A stretch of 34,636 nt of DNA. Source: Phenylobacterium sp. Lineage in GTDB: Bacteria; Pseudomonadota; Alphaproteobacteria; Caulobacterales; Caulobacteraceae. This document shows, piece by piece, positions 8,280-17,317 of this stretch (position 1 is the first letter of the stretch; each line of letters starts with the position of its first letter). The position numbers were made by a program, and so were the translations under genes. The stretch spans positions 1 through 34,636 of the forward strand of contig NZ_JANXWD010000146.1 of the NCBI RefSeq assembly GCF_025351295.1, written 5' to 3'. The notes below the pieces were generated by a model. The model worked only from the letters and a program-made list of their open reading frames with translations, did no database searches and had not been told where the DNA came from.

Positions 8280-10211
8280 TTGAAATCAGCGCTCTTCGCC
8301 TTCGCCGCCGCGCTCGCCGTGGCGGGGCCGCTCCATGCCGATCCGCTGGAAGGCCCCCAGCCCTACCCCATGCCGCCGCCCATCCCGGCCCCGCGCGACG
8401 TGGCCTATCCGGGCGTGCTCAAGCTGACCGTGGACGCCACCGACGTGGAGCGGCGGATCTTCCGCATCCACGAGACCATCCCGTTGGCCGGCCCCGGCCC
8501 GATGATCCTGCTCTATCCACAGTGGGTTCCGGGCGGCCACTCGCCGCGCAACGCGCTTTACGACTTGGCCGGCCTAGTGGTGCGCGTGGGCGGCCAGGTG
8601 ATCCCCTGGACCCGCGATCCGGTGCAGGTCTTCGCTTTCCACGTCACCCCGCCGCCGGGCGCCGGCAGCCTGGAGGTCGAGTTTCAGTACCTCTCCCCCA
8701 CCGCCGGCGACCAGGGCCGGGTGGTGATGACGCCCGAGATGCTGAACGCCCAGTGGCTGAACCTGGCGGTCTATCCGGCCGGCTATTTCAGCCGCCGCAT
8801 CCAGATCGAGCCCAGCATCCGGCTGCCCGCCGGTTGGGGTTACGGCACGGCCCTGGAGACCGCGGCCGTCGAGAACGGGGTCATCCGCTTCAAGCCGGTG
8901 GAGTTCGACACCCTGATGGACTCGCCGATGTTCGCGGGCCGCTACTTCAAGCAGTATGACCTCGACACCTCCGGCAAGTCGCCGGTGCGCCTCAACATCG
9001 TCGCCGATCGCCCCGAATTGCTGGCCGCCAAGCCGGAGCAGATCGAGCTGCACCGCGAGCTGGTCCGCCAAGCCGACCGGCTCTACGGCGCGCGGCACTA
9101 CAACCACTACGACTTCCTGCTGGCGCTGAGCGACCGGCTGGGCGGGATCGGCCTGGAGCATCACCGCTCCAGCGAGAACGGCGCCGATCCGGAATACTTC
9201 ATCGACTGGGACAGCGACGCCCCCAACCGCAACCTGCTGCCGCACGAATACAACCACAGCTGGGACGGCAAATTCCGCCGCCCGGCCGACCTGTGGACGC
9301 CGAACTTCAACGTCCCCATGCGCGACAGCCTGCTGTGGGTCTACGAGGGCCAGGACCAGTACTGGGGCTATGTGCTGGGCGCCCGCTCGGGCCTCAACAC
9401 CAAGGAACAGACCCTGGACGCCCTGGCCATGACCGCGGCGCAGTACTCCACCGGCCGGCCCGGCCGCCAGTGGCGATCGGTGGAGGACACCACCAACGAC
9501 CCGATCGTCGCCGGCCGCCGGCCGATCCCGTGGACCAGCTGGCAGCGCAGCGAGGACTACTATTCCGAGGGCCAGCTGGTCTGGCTCGACGTCGACACGC
9601 TGATCCGCGAGAAGTCCGGCGGCAAGAAGTCCCTCGACGATTTCGCCCGCGCCTTCTTTGGCGTGAAGGACGGCAGCTATACCGAACTGCCCTATACCTT
9701 CGACGACGTGGTCAAGGGGCTGAACGACGTCCTGCCCTACGACTGGTCCGGATTCCTGACCACCCACATGCGCGATGTGGCCCCGGCCTTCCCGCTGGAG
9801 GGCCTCGGCCGCGGCGGCTATCAGCTGGTCTACACCGAAAAGCCCACCGAGTTCTGGAAGAACAACGAGGCCGGCCGCAAGACGGTCGACCTGACCTATT
9901 CCATCGGTTTGGGCCTGGGCCGCGAGGCCATGATCACCAGCGTGCTGTGGGACGGCCCGGCCTTCAAGGCGGGCCTCAGCGTCGGCAGCAAGATCCTGGC
10001 CGTCAACGGCATCGCCTACGACACCGACAAGCTGAAGGAGACGATCACCGCGGCCAAAGCGTCGAGAGACCCGATCACCCTGATCGTCAAGGATGGCGAC
10101 CACTTCCGCGTCGTCGCCCTCGACTACCACGACGGCCTCCGCTACCCCCGCCTCCAGCGCCTCCCCGGCAAGCCCGACCTGCTGGGCAAGATCTACGAGC
10201 CGCTGAAGTAG
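8280..10211 (+). CDS. Secreted M61-family glycyl aminopeptidase with PDZ domain
   Basis: This 643-aa protein is an M61 (glycyl aminopeptidase-like) metallopeptidase. A signal peptide is clear (MKSALFAFAAALAVAGPLHA, cleavage after residue 20), so it acts in the periplasm or outside. An N-terminal beta domain (about 40-220) precedes the catalytic domain with the zinc motif HEYNH at 322-326. The downstream EGQDQYWGY segment probably supplies the third zinc ligand. A PDZ domain follows near residues 535-615 (GLGREAMITSVLWDGPAFKAGLSVGSKILAVNG). The start is TTG at 8280, with AGGA about ten bases upstream. The gene stands alone, with 108 bp before it and a convergent esterase gene after it. It probably clips N-terminal Gly or Ala from peptides; the exact substrate is unknown. 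Confidence 0.92.
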   Translation: MKSALFAFAAALAVAGPLHADPLEGPQPYPMPPPIPAPRDVAYPGVLKLTVDATDVERRIFRIHETIPLAGPGPMILLYPQWVPGGHSPRNALYDLAGLVVRVGGQVIPWTRDPVQVFAFHVTPPPGAGSLEVEFQYLSPTAGDQGRVVMTPEMLNAQWLNLAVYPAGYFSRRIQIEPSIRLPAGWGYGTALETAAVENGVIRFKPVEFDTLMDSPMFAGRYFKQYDLDTSGKSPVRLNIVADRPELLAAKPEQIELHRELVRQADRLYGARHYNHYDFLLALSDRLGGIGLEHHRSSENGADPEYFIDWDSDAPNRNLLPHEYNHSWDGKFRRPADLWTPNFNVPMRDSLLWVYEGQDQYWGYVLGARSGLNTKEQTLDALAMTAAQYSTGRPGRQWRSVEDTTNDPIVAGRRPIPWTSWQRSEDYYSEGQLVWLDVDTLIREKSGGKKSLDDFARAFFGVKDGSYTELPYTFDDVVKGLNDVLPYDWSGFLTTHMRDVAPAFPLEGLGRGGYQLVYTEKPTEFWKNNEAGRKTVDLTYSIGLGLGREAMITSVLWDGPAFKAGLSVGSKILAVNGIAYDTDKLKETITAAKASRDPITLIVKDGDHFRVVALDYHDGLRYPRLQRLPGKPDLLGKIYEPLK

Positions 10212-10265
10212 GGGTTGGGCCGCGGGTCACCGCCGCACTCCGCGCTTCAACCCACCCAGCGTTCG

Positions 10266-10292
10266 TCATCCCGGGCCTTGTGCCGGGGATGA
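10266..10292. repeat. REP-like palindrome (TCATCCCGG core)
   Basis: TCATCCCGG (10266-10274) pairs with CCGGGGATGA (10283-10292) apart from one extra G, with an 8-base loop. It lies in the 124-bp gap between the convergent peptidase and esterase genes. The same TCATCCCGG/CCGGGATGA core closes the larger inverted repeat at 34503-34631, so the two look like members of one dispersed family. It may act as a bidirectional transcript end for the two convergent genes. Confidence 0.65.
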
Positions 10293-10335
10293 TGATCATC
10301 AAGAGGAAGGGCCGCCACGAATGCGCCGCCGTCCC

Positions 10336-11241
10336 CTACCCGAACCGCTCCCCCATCCACGTCCCGGCGATGCGGATCGCGCGGCGGGCAGCCTGGAGGC
10401 CGCCGCCCCAGGCGTGGAAGACGTGGATCATCTCGGGCCAGACCTCCAGGCGCACCTCGACGCGGGCGTGGGCCAGGACGTCGGCCATGGTGATCGAGTC
10501 GCTGAGCAGCGCCTCCTCGGAGCCGGTCTGGATCAGCACCGGCGCCACACCCGTGAAGTCGCCGAACACCGGCGAGGCCAGCGGGTCGTGGGCGTCCAGG
10601 CCGCCCAGATAGGCCAGGGCGTTGCTGTCGAGGCCGTCCTTGGAGATCATCGGGTCGCTGTCGGCCTTGGCGGCGTAACTGGCGCCAGACTGGGTCAGGT
10701 CGGCCCACGGGCTGATGACGAAGTAGCCGGCCGGCTGGGCCAGGCCCTCGGCCTTCATCGCCAGGGCCAGCGCCAGCGTCAGGCCGCCACCCGCCGAATC
10801 GCCGGCCACCACGATCTGGCCGGGCTCGGTCCCGCCCGCCAGCAGGGCCCGATAGACCGCCACGGCGTCCTCCACCGCGGCCGGGAACCGGTGCTCCGGC
10901 CCCAGCCGATAGTCGGCGGCGACGGCGTTGGCCCGGGCCGCCTCCGCCAGCCGCGCCACCAGCGGCCGGTGGCTGCGCGGGCTGCCGGCGGTGTAGGCGC
11001 CGCCGTGCAGGTAGAGGATGGCGCGGGTGTCCAGCGCCCCCTGCGGAACCACCCGCTCGCACCGCACCCCGCCCAGGGTCAGCGGTTCATGGAAGCAGCC
11101 CGTCGGCAGGGCGCCCATCTCGCCCATGGCGTCCATGGCCTGGCGGTGCTCAGCGAACGACGGCGGCGCGCCGGGATCGGGCTGCCGCGCCGCCAGCAGC
11201 GCCCGCACGCCGGCGATCTCAGGATCCTTCCAGCTGGTCAC
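10336..11241 (-). CDS. Alpha/beta hydrolase fold-3 (HSL-like) esterase
   Basis: This ~301-aa protein belongs to the hormone-sensitive-lipase/bacterial esterase group. The oxyanion motif HGGAY is at residues 79-83 and the nucleophile is Ser149 in GDSAGGG. The catalytic His is in the segment MIHVFHAW near residue 275. The acidic member lies in GSEEALLSDS, where the usual Asp is less clear. The preferred start is GTG at 11241, because GGGAGGG lies five bases upstream; ATGs at 11283 and 11280 are in frame but have weak ribosome sites. There is no signal peptide, so it is a cytosolic esterase for short acyl chains, with an unknown natural substrate. It diverges from the TonB receptor gene. Confidence 0.87.
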   Translation of the reverse strand: MTSWKDPEIAGVRALLAARQPDPGAPPSFAEHRQAMDAMGEMGALPTGCFHEPLTLGGVRCERVVPQGALDTRAILYLHGGAYTAGSPRSHRPLVARLAEAARANAVAADYRLGPEHRFPAAVEDAVAVYRALLAGGTEPGQIVVAGDSAGGGLTLALALAMKAEGLAQPAGYFVISPWADLTQSGASYAAKADSDPMISKDGLDSNALAYLGGLDAHDPLASPVFGDFTGVAPVLIQTGSEEALLSDSITMADVLAHARVEVRLEVWPEMIHVFHAWGGGLQAARRAIRIAGTWMGERFG

Positions 11242-11374
11242 CGTCGCCCTCCCGCCCCGAAGCCCGCTCGCTTCCGTCATCATGGCGCCGATCCGTGGTC
11301 CGGCGCGACCGCCGTCATCGAACCGTGGCGGAACTGTCGGCGCGCCGTCGCATGGCCTGCCTATGCCTCCGCTG

Positions 11375-11392
11375 CGACGCAGCATTGCGTCG
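11375..11392. promoter_or_regulatory. Palindrome just upstream of the TonB receptor
   Basis: CGACGCA (11375-11381) and TGCGTCG (11386-11392) form a perfect 7-bp inverted repeat around GCAT, ending 14 bp before the receptor start codon. It may be a repressor operator or a leader hairpin affecting ribosome access; the GGGGA ribosome site lies at 11396-11400. Confidence 0.4.
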
Positions 11393-11406
11393 ACCGGGGA
11401 TAGACA

Positions 11407-13863
11407 ATGCAACGCAACATCCAGGGCGCGCGCCGCGCGCACCTCTGGGCCACTTCCGCCGTGGCCGCCCTCTTCGCCGCCACCGCCGCCCATGCGGCAG
11501 AGGCCACCGCCGACGATTCGGCGGCCACCGCCGTCGCCGAGGTCGTGGTCACCGCCGCCCATGAGACCCGTTCGACCGTGGCCCTGGAGACCCAGGAGAT
11601 CCAGAAGGTGGTTCCCGGCGCCAGCCCGCTAAAGGCGCTCCAGACCCTGCCCGGTGTGCTGTTCGTGACCGCCGACCCCTGGGGCAACAACGAGCAGAAC
11701 GAATCGCTGTTCGTGCACGGCTTCTCGACCCAGCAGCTGGGCTACACCCTCGACGGCGTACCCCTGGGCGACCAGCAGTACGGCAACTACAACGGCCTCT
11801 CGCCGTCGCGCGCCATCACCAGCGAGAACGTGGCCCGCGTGGTGCTGTCCTCCGGCGCCGGCTCGCTGGGCGTGGCGTCCACCAGCAACCTGGGCGGGGC
11901 GATCGAGACCTTGTCCCGCGATCCGTCCAAGGACCGCACGATCAACCTGCGCCAGACGCTCGGCAGCTATCGCACCACGCGGACCTTCGTGCGCGTCGAC
12001 AGCGGCGACCTGGGCGGCGGCAACAGCCTCTACGTCTCCTACCTGCACCACGATGCGCGGGCCTGGGATTTCAAGGGCCACCAGCGCGACGACCAGGCCA
12101 ACCTGAAGTTCGTGCATGAGGACGAGCGCGGCAAGCTCACCGCATATGTCGACTGGCAGACCAAGGTGGAGCCGAACGAGGACGCCACCAGCTTCGGCAC
12201 GCAGCAGACCGCCGCCGCCGCCGGCTTCACGCCCTACACCCGGCCGTTCTACTACCCGAACCTGGCCGCCTGCTCGACCAGCCTGACCGGCGGCCCCGGC
12301 ACGCCGCCGGTGGCCCAGGGGACCAATTTCTCCAACTGCTTCAGCGCCGCCCAGCGCAGCGACGTGCTGGCCTATGTGAAATACGACTGGAAGGTCGCCC
12401 AGGGGGTCACCTGGTCGAACCAGGCCTACTACCACTACGACTACGGGCGCGGCATCGTGGCGGGGCCGATCAACCAGGCCGGCCTGCCCGGCCTGTTCGC
12501 AGCCTATTTCCCGCAGCTGGTGGTGGGCTCGAACACCAGCGCGGCGACGCTGACCAACATCTCCAACCTGTTCGGCGGCACCGGCAACGAGGTCCGCACC
12601 ACCGAGTACCGCATCAACCGCGGCGGGGTGATCTCCACCCTGACCTGGCAGCTGGGCGACCACCAGATCGAGGCCGGCGGCTGGTTGGAGCACAACGAGC
12701 CGGCCCAGCACCGGGTCTGGTACCCGTTCCTGGCGGCCAACAACGACCTCAGCCCCTACGACACGCCCAAGGGGCCGGCGGTGTTCATCCAGTACTATGC
12801 GCAGTTCTTCACCAACGACATCCAGTTGCACCTCCAGGACCAGTGGAAGATCCTGCCCAACCTGCTGCTGCAGGCCGGCGTGAAGTCCAGCCTGCAGGAC
12901 GCCACCGGCAAGTTCCGTATCAACCAGAAGAACGCCGCCACCGCGGCGGTCCCGGTGGTCTTCCCGTCGGGCAGCATCACCTCGAACAAGTGGTTCCTGC
13001 CGCAAGTGGGCGCGCTGTGGGAGCCGACCGACCACGAGCAGGTGTTCGTCAACGTCCAGGAGAACCTGCGCCAGTTCATCCCTTACGGCGCCGGCAGCAA
13101 CTTCTACGGCTTCTCGCCCTGGAGCCTGGGCACCCAGGCCGCCTTCGAGCTGTTCAAGACCACGGTGAAGCCGGAGACCTCCTGGACCTACGAAGCCGGC
13201 GTGCGCACGAACCGCGAGGTGGAGCTGGGCCCGCTGACGGGCATCAGCGGCCAGATCAGCGCCTACCACGTCAACTTCCGCAACCGGCTGCTGAACATCG
13301 CGCCGTTCAACTTCATCAACCCGGCGCCGGCGATCCTGGCCAACGTCGGCGGGGTCACCACCAACGGCATCGACGTGGCCGGCACGCTGAACTTCGGGCC
13401 GCACCTGCACCTTTACAATGCGCTGTCCTACAACCGCACGAAGTACGACTCCGACTATCAGAGCGGCACGACGGTGGTGGGCGGGGTGACCCAGCCGGTG
13501 ACCATCGCCACCGGCGGCAAGCGGGTGCCGCTGACCCCCACCTGGCTGAACAAGACCATCCTGGGCGGCAGCTATGGACCCTTCGAGGCCCAGATCAGCG
13601 GCGACTACATCGGCAAGCGCTATGTCACCTACCTCAACGACCGGTCGGTGAAGTCCACCTTCGTGGTCGGGCTGGAGGCCAGCTACACCTTCGACCTGCC
13701 CCAAGGCGGCCTGGTGAAGGGCGCGCAGGTCAGCGCCAACATCACCAACCTGTTCGACAAGACTGGCGTCTCCACCGCCGTGGTGACCAGCAACTCCGGC
13801 GGCTACCAGGCCTTCCCGCTGCCGCCCCGGATGGGCTTCGTGACGGTGTCGGCGGACTTCTAG
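11407..13863 (+). CDS. TonB-dependent outer-membrane receptor
   Basis: This 818-aa protein imports a ligand across the outer membrane using energy from TonB-ExbBD. The signal peptide runs to about residue 31 (ending TAAHAAEA). A TonB-box-like VAEVVVTA follows at about 43-50, then a plug domain (about 60-175) with LQTLPGVLFV, the VHGFSTQQLGYTLDGVPLG segment and SNLGGAIE. The rest is a 22-strand barrel ending in the outer-membrane signature SADF with C-terminal Phe. The ligand cannot be read: there is no N-terminal signalling domain, and the only neighbours are a divergent esterase and topoisomerase. Such solo receptors in Caulobacterales often serve sugars, metals or aromatic compounds. A palindrome lies directly upstream. 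Confidence 0.95.
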   Translation: MQRNIQGARRAHLWATSAVAALFAATAAHAAEATADDSAATAVAEVVVTAAHETRSTVALETQEIQKVVPGASPLKALQTLPGVLFVTADPWGNNEQNESLFVHGFSTQQLGYTLDGVPLGDQQYGNYNGLSPSRAITSENVARVVLSSGAGSLGVASTSNLGGAIETLSRDPSKDRTINLRQTLGSYRTTRTFVRVDSGDLGGGNSLYVSYLHHDARAWDFKGHQRDDQANLKFVHEDERGKLTAYVDWQTKVEPNEDATSFGTQQTAAAAGFTPYTRPFYYPNLAACSTSLTGGPGTPPVAQGTNFSNCFSAAQRSDVLAYVKYDWKVAQGVTWSNQAYYHYDYGRGIVAGPINQAGLPGLFAAYFPQLVVGSNTSAATLTNISNLFGGTGNEVRTTEYRINRGGVISTLTWQLGDHQIEAGGWLEHNEPAQHRVWYPFLAANNDLSPYDTPKGPAVFIQYYAQFFTNDIQLHLQDQWKILPNLLLQAGVKSSLQDATGKFRINQKNAATAAVPVVFPSGSITSNKWFLPQVGALWEPTDHEQVFVNVQENLRQFIPYGAGSNFYGFSPWSLGTQAAFELFKTTVKPETSWTYEAGVRTNREVELGPLTGISGQISAYHVNFRNRLLNIAPFNFINPAPAILANVGGVTTNGIDVAGTLNFGPHLHLYNALSYNRTKYDSDYQSGTTVVGGVTQPVTIATGGKRVPLTPTWLNKTILGGSYGPFEAQISGDYIGKRYVTYLNDRSVKSTFVVGLEASYTFDLPQGGLVKGAQVSANITNLFDKTGVSTAVVTSNSGGYQAFPLPPRMGFVTVSADF

Positions 13864-13870
13864 GCAGCTT

Positions 13871-13900
13871 CGGCCGCGCGGCGTTATGCCCGCGCGGCCG
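13871..13900 (+). terminator. Strong GC hairpin after the TonB receptor (no U-tract)
   Basis: CGGCCGCGCGG (13871-13881) pairs perfectly with CCGCGCGGCCG (13890-13900) around an 8-base loop, starting 8 bases after the receptor stop. The sequence that follows (CATTGCCCC) lacks a T-run, so this is not a textbook intrinsic terminator. It may protect the 3' end of the receptor mRNA or act as a U-less terminator. Confidence 0.5.
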
Positions 13901-13961
13901 CATTGCCCCGGCGGCTGGCGGGAGCCATACGAGGGAACGAATCGCGTCACCTTCAGGCTCC

Positions 13962-16004
13962 ATGCCCAAGTCAGCGTCCCAGCCCCTGCCCGACCTCTTC
14001 AACGACGACGCCCTGAACCCCGTGCCGGCGTCGCCGCTGGCGGAGAGTCACGAGCCGATCCCGGGCAAACCTTCCGGCTATTCGGCCAAGGACATCGAGG
14101 TCCTGGAGGGGCTGGAGCCGGTCCGCAAGCGGCCCGGCATGTACATCGGCGGCACCGACGAGCGGGCGCTGCACCACCTGTTCGCCGAGGTCCTCGACAA
14201 CGCCATGGACGAGGCGGTCGCCGGCCACGCCAAGCTCATCGAGGTGACCCTGGAGGCCGACGGCTCGCTCAGCGTCAAGGACGACGGCCGCGGCATCCCG
14301 GTCGACCCGCACCCCAAGCATCCCGGCAAGTCGGCACTGGAGGTCATCATGACCGTGCTGCATTCCGGGGGTAAGTTCTCGGGCAAGGCCTACGAGACCT
14401 CCGGCGGCCTGCACGGCGTCGGTGTCTCGGTGGTCAACGCGCTGTCCGAGCGCGTCGAGGTCACCGTCTGGAAGGACGGCTTCGAATGGCGCCAGGCTTT
14501 CACCCGCGGCAAGCCGATCGGGTCGATCGAGAAACTGGGCCCGACCCGCAGGAAGGGCACCCAGATCCGCTTCGCCCCCGACCCGGTGATCTTCGGCGAG
14601 GGCGTGGCGTTCAAGCCGGCGCGGCTCTACCGGATGGCGAGGTCCAAGGCCTACCTCTTCGGCGGCGTCGAGATCCGCTGGACGTGCGATCCCTCCCGCA
14701 TCCAGGACCAGACCCCCGCCGAGGCGGTGTTCCGCTTTCCCAACGGCCTGGCCGACTTCCTCGCCGAGCGGATCAAGGGCCTGGAGACCGTGACGCCCGA
14801 GCCCTTCGCCGGCCGCTGGGCGCGCCCTGGCGAGACCGGCAAGGTCGAGTGGGCCGTGGCCTGGACCCCCGCCGGCTTCGGCGAGGCCGACAGCTTCATG
14901 CAGTCCTACTGCAACACCGTGCCCACGCCGGAAGGCGGCACCCACGAGGCCGGCTTCCGCGCGGTGCTGACTCGTGGGCTGAAGCAATACGCCGAGCTCA
15001 CCGGCGAGAAGCGCGGCGCGATCATCACCGCCGACGACGTGGTCTCCCAGGCCGGCGCCCTGGTCAGCGTGTTCGTCGCCAACCCCGAGTTCCAGGGCCA
15101 GACCAAGGAACGCCTCTCCTCCTCCGACGCCCAGAAGCTGGTGGAGAAGGCGTTGGCCGACCCGTTCGACCACTGGCTGACCGCCCAGCCCAAGGCCGCC
15201 AGCGCCCTGCTCGAATTCGTCCTGGAGCGGGCCGAGGAGCGCCTCAAGCGCCGCAAAGACAAGGAGGTCGCCCGCGCCTCGGCCACCCGCAAGCTGCGCC
15301 TGCCCGGCAAGCTGGCCGACTGCTCCGGCTCGGCGATGGACGGCACCGAGCTGTTCCTGGTCGAGGGCGATAGCGCCGGCGGCTCGGCCAAGCAGGCTCG
15401 CAATCGCCGGACCCAGGCGATCCTGCCCCTGCGCGGCAAGATCCTCAACGTCGCATCGGCCTCCACCGACAAGTTCGGCGGCAACAAGGAGCTCTCCGAC
15501 CTGATGCTGGCGCTGGGCGCGCAGGCCGGCGCGAAGTACCGCGACGAGGACCTGCGCTACGACCGCATCATCATCATGACCGACGCCGACGTCGACGGCG
15601 CCCACATCGCCAGCCTGCTGATCACCTTCTTCTACCGCACCATGCCCGACATGATCCGCGGCGGCCGCCTGTTCCTGGCCCTGCCGCCGCTCTACCGGAT
15701 CAGTCACGGCGGCAAGTCCGCCTACGCCCGCGACGACGTCCATCGCGACGAGCTGCTGGCCACCGAGTTCAAGGGCAAGAAGCCCGACATCAGCCGCTTC
15801 AAGGGCCTGGGCGAGATGATGCCGGCCCAGCTCAAGGAGACCACCATGGATCCGGCGAGCCGGACCCTGGCCAAGGTCACCCTGCCCCGCGCCGAAGAGC
15901 CGGTGGAGGACCTGGTCGAAGCCCTGATGGGCCGCAAGCCCGAACTCCGCTTCCGCTTCATCCAGGAAAACGCCGAGTTCGCGGTGGGCGATCTGGACGT
16001 CTGA
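13962..16004 (+). CDS. parE: DNA topoisomerase IV subunit B
   Basis: ParE is the ATPase subunit of topoisomerase IV, which with ParC decatenates daughter chromosomes. The 680-aa protein has the GHKL ATPase motifs in order: EVLDNAMDEA (76-85), DDGRGIP (107-113) and GGLHGVGVSVVNA (148-160). The Toprim motifs follow, with EGDSAGG at 468-474 and the Mg2+ triad DADVDG at 541-546, then the C-terminal PKISRFKGLGEM-type segment and a short acidic tail. About 40 low-complexity residues precede the conserved ATPase domain. The start at 13962 gives a length normal for alphaproteobacterial ParE. GyrB is the close alternative; the compact size and the absence of a GyrB insert favour ParE. Confidence 0.94.
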   Translation: MPKSASQPLPDLFNDDALNPVPASPLAESHEPIPGKPSGYSAKDIEVLEGLEPVRKRPGMYIGGTDERALHHLFAEVLDNAMDEAVAGHAKLIEVTLEADGSLSVKDDGRGIPVDPHPKHPGKSALEVIMTVLHSGGKFSGKAYETSGGLHGVGVSVVNALSERVEVTVWKDGFEWRQAFTRGKPIGSIEKLGPTRRKGTQIRFAPDPVIFGEGVAFKPARLYRMARSKAYLFGGVEIRWTCDPSRIQDQTPAEAVFRFPNGLADFLAERIKGLETVTPEPFAGRWARPGETGKVEWAVAWTPAGFGEADSFMQSYCNTVPTPEGGTHEAGFRAVLTRGLKQYAELTGEKRGAIITADDVVSQAGALVSVFVANPEFQGQTKERLSSSDAQKLVEKALADPFDHWLTAQPKAASALLEFVLERAEERLKRRKDKEVARASATRKLRLPGKLADCSGSAMDGTELFLVEGDSAGGSAKQARNRRTQAILPLRGKILNVASASTDKFGGNKELSDLMLALGAQAGAKYRDEDLRYDRIIIMTDADVDGAHIASLLITFFYRTMPDMIRGGRLFLALPPLYRISHGGKSAYARDDVHRDELLATEFKGKKPDISRFKGLGEMMPAQLKETTMDPASRTLAKVTLPRAEEPVEDLVEALMGRKPELRFRFIQENAEFAVGDLDV

Positions 16005-16083
16005 AACCCTCAAGCGATCACCGTAGCCACGTGTCACGCGCGCGGTTCGTTGGTATGGAGCCACGATCACCTTCGGACTCCTC

Positions 16084-16566
16084 ATGAACGCCCCCATCGT
16101 CGTCGCCGCGGGTCTTACCGTCCTCCTGCTCGCGTTCGGGGGCCTCACAACGAATGTCGGGCCCTGGTATCGCGACCTGCGAAAGCCATCCTGGAACCCG
16201 CCGAACTGGGCGTTCGGGCCGGCCTGGACGCTGATCCTGGGCCTGGCGGCCTGGGCCGGCGTCTCGGCCTGGACCAGCACCGTCGACTCAGCCGCCCACC
16301 TGCGGATCGCGATCCTGTTCGCTGCGAACATCGTCTTCCACGCCCTCTGGAGCCCGCTGTTCTTCAACTGGCAGCGACCGGACTGGGCCTTGATCGAGGT
16401 CCCGTTCCTCTGGCTGTCGATCGTCGCCCTGATGGTCGGCCTGACGCCCCTGTCCCCGCTGGCCGGCCTCCTGCTGACGCCGTACCTGCTCTGGGTCTCG
16501 TTCGCGGCGGTGCTCAACCTCGCCATCGTGCGCCTCAACCGCCCCTTCGGCGTCCGGCCGGGATAG
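16084..16566 (+). CDS. tspO: TspO/MBR-family membrane protein
   Basis: This 160-aa protein has five predicted membrane helices, the TspO/peripheral benzodiazepine receptor fold, and sits in the outer or inner membrane. Family signatures are present in order: WYRDLRKPSWNPPNWAFGPAW (about 29-48), NIVFHALWSPLFF (about 85-97) and LLTPYLLWVSFAAVLNLAIV (about 130-150). Bacterial TspO binds porphyrins and tetrapyrroles and in Rhodobacter tunes photosynthesis and stress genes. A role in haem or porphyrin handling is inferred. The octamer CGATCACC occurs twice in the 79-bp upstream gap (16015-16022, 16064-16071), a possible regulator site. The next gene follows after 37 bp and may be cotranscribed. 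Confidence 0.93.
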   Translation: MNAPIVVAAGLTVLLLAFGGLTTNVGPWYRDLRKPSWNPPNWAFGPAWTLILGLAAWAGVSAWTSTVDSAAHLRIAILFAANIVFHALWSPLFFNWQRPDWALIEVPFLWLSIVALMVGLTPLSPLAGLLLTPYLLWVSFAAVLNLAIVRLNRPFGVRPG

Positions 16567-16603
16567 GGTGGGATTGCGCCCATTCGCGCCGAAAGGCTTA
16601 AAC

Positions 16604-17317
16604 ATGACCCGCTCAAACGCTGCCGACCTTGGCCGTTCGATCCTAATCGTCGGCGCGTCGCGCGGCCTGGGCCATGCGATGGCCGCCGAATTCGCCGGAC
16701 GCGGTTGGCGCGTCGTCGGCACGGTGAGAGTCGCGGGAACCCAGCTCCACAGCCTGGCGGCCGAGCGCCCCGACGCCGTCGAGATCGAGACGCTGGACAT
16801 GACCGACCACGACCAGATCCGCGCCGTCCGTGACCGCCTCTCCGGCCGCCCATTCGACGTCGTCTTCATCAACGGCGGGATCGTCAATCGCGCGCCCTCG
16901 GACACCACGGCCGACGTCTCCACGGCGGAGTTCACCCACGTCATGGCCACCAATGTGCTGGGCGTCATGCGCGCCGTCGAAGCGCTTGGCGGCCTCGTCC
17001 GGACGGGCGGGGTGATCGGCGTAATGTCCTCGGGCCAAGGGAGCATCGCCAACAACGCCAACGGTACAAACGACGTCTATCGCGCCAGCAAGGCGGCGCT
17101 GAACCAGGCCATGGCCAGCTACGCCGGCCGACATGCCGACCACGGGCGGGCGATAGTCCTGATGGCGCCCGGCTGGATCCGCACGGACCTGGGCGGCCCC
17201 GGCGCGCCGTTCGGGGCCGAAGACGCCATGCCCCAGATCACCGACACGCTCATCGCCCAGCTGGAAACCCCCGGCCTGCGGTTCCTCGATCGCCACGGCC
17301 AAGCCGTGCCCTGGTGA
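16604..17317 (+). CDS. Short-chain dehydrogenase/reductase
   Basis: This 237-aa protein has a classical SDR Rossmann fold. The cofactor motif GASRGLG is at residues 17-23, NGG at 90-92 replaces the usual NNAG, and MSS at 141-143 supplies the catalytic serine. YRASK at 159-163 holds the catalytic Tyr159 and Lys163. Arg-rich sequence after the second strand (TVR, 40-42) suggests NADP(H). The ATG at 16604 is seven bases after GAAAGG and is chosen over the upstream GTG. Substrate unknown; it resembles C-factor-type SDRs. It lies 37 bp after tspO in the same direction. Confidence 0.9.
   Translation: MTRSNAADLGRSILIVGASRGLGHAMAAEFAGRGWRVVGTVRVAGTQLHSLAAERPDAVEIETLDMTDHDQIRAVRDRLSGRPFDVVFINGGIVNRAPSDTTADVSTAEFTHVMATNVLGVMRAVEALGGLVRTGGVIGVMSSGQGSIANNANGTNDVYRASKAALNQAMASYAGRHADHGRAIVLMAPGWIRTDLGGPGAPFGAEDAMPQITDTLIAQLETPGLRFLDRHGQAVPW

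Noticed and set aside
11629..13950. Long minus-strand open frame opposite the TonB receptor (and similar long frames opposite glnA, the peptidase and parE)
   Set aside because: High GC makes antisense frames long; composition is Val/Ala/Gly/His/Arg-rich with no domain, and the plus strand carries clear family motifs.
16015..16071. Twin CGATCACC as a TspO operator
   Set aside because: An 8-bp direct repeat 49 bp apart is weak evidence; noted in the gene entry only.
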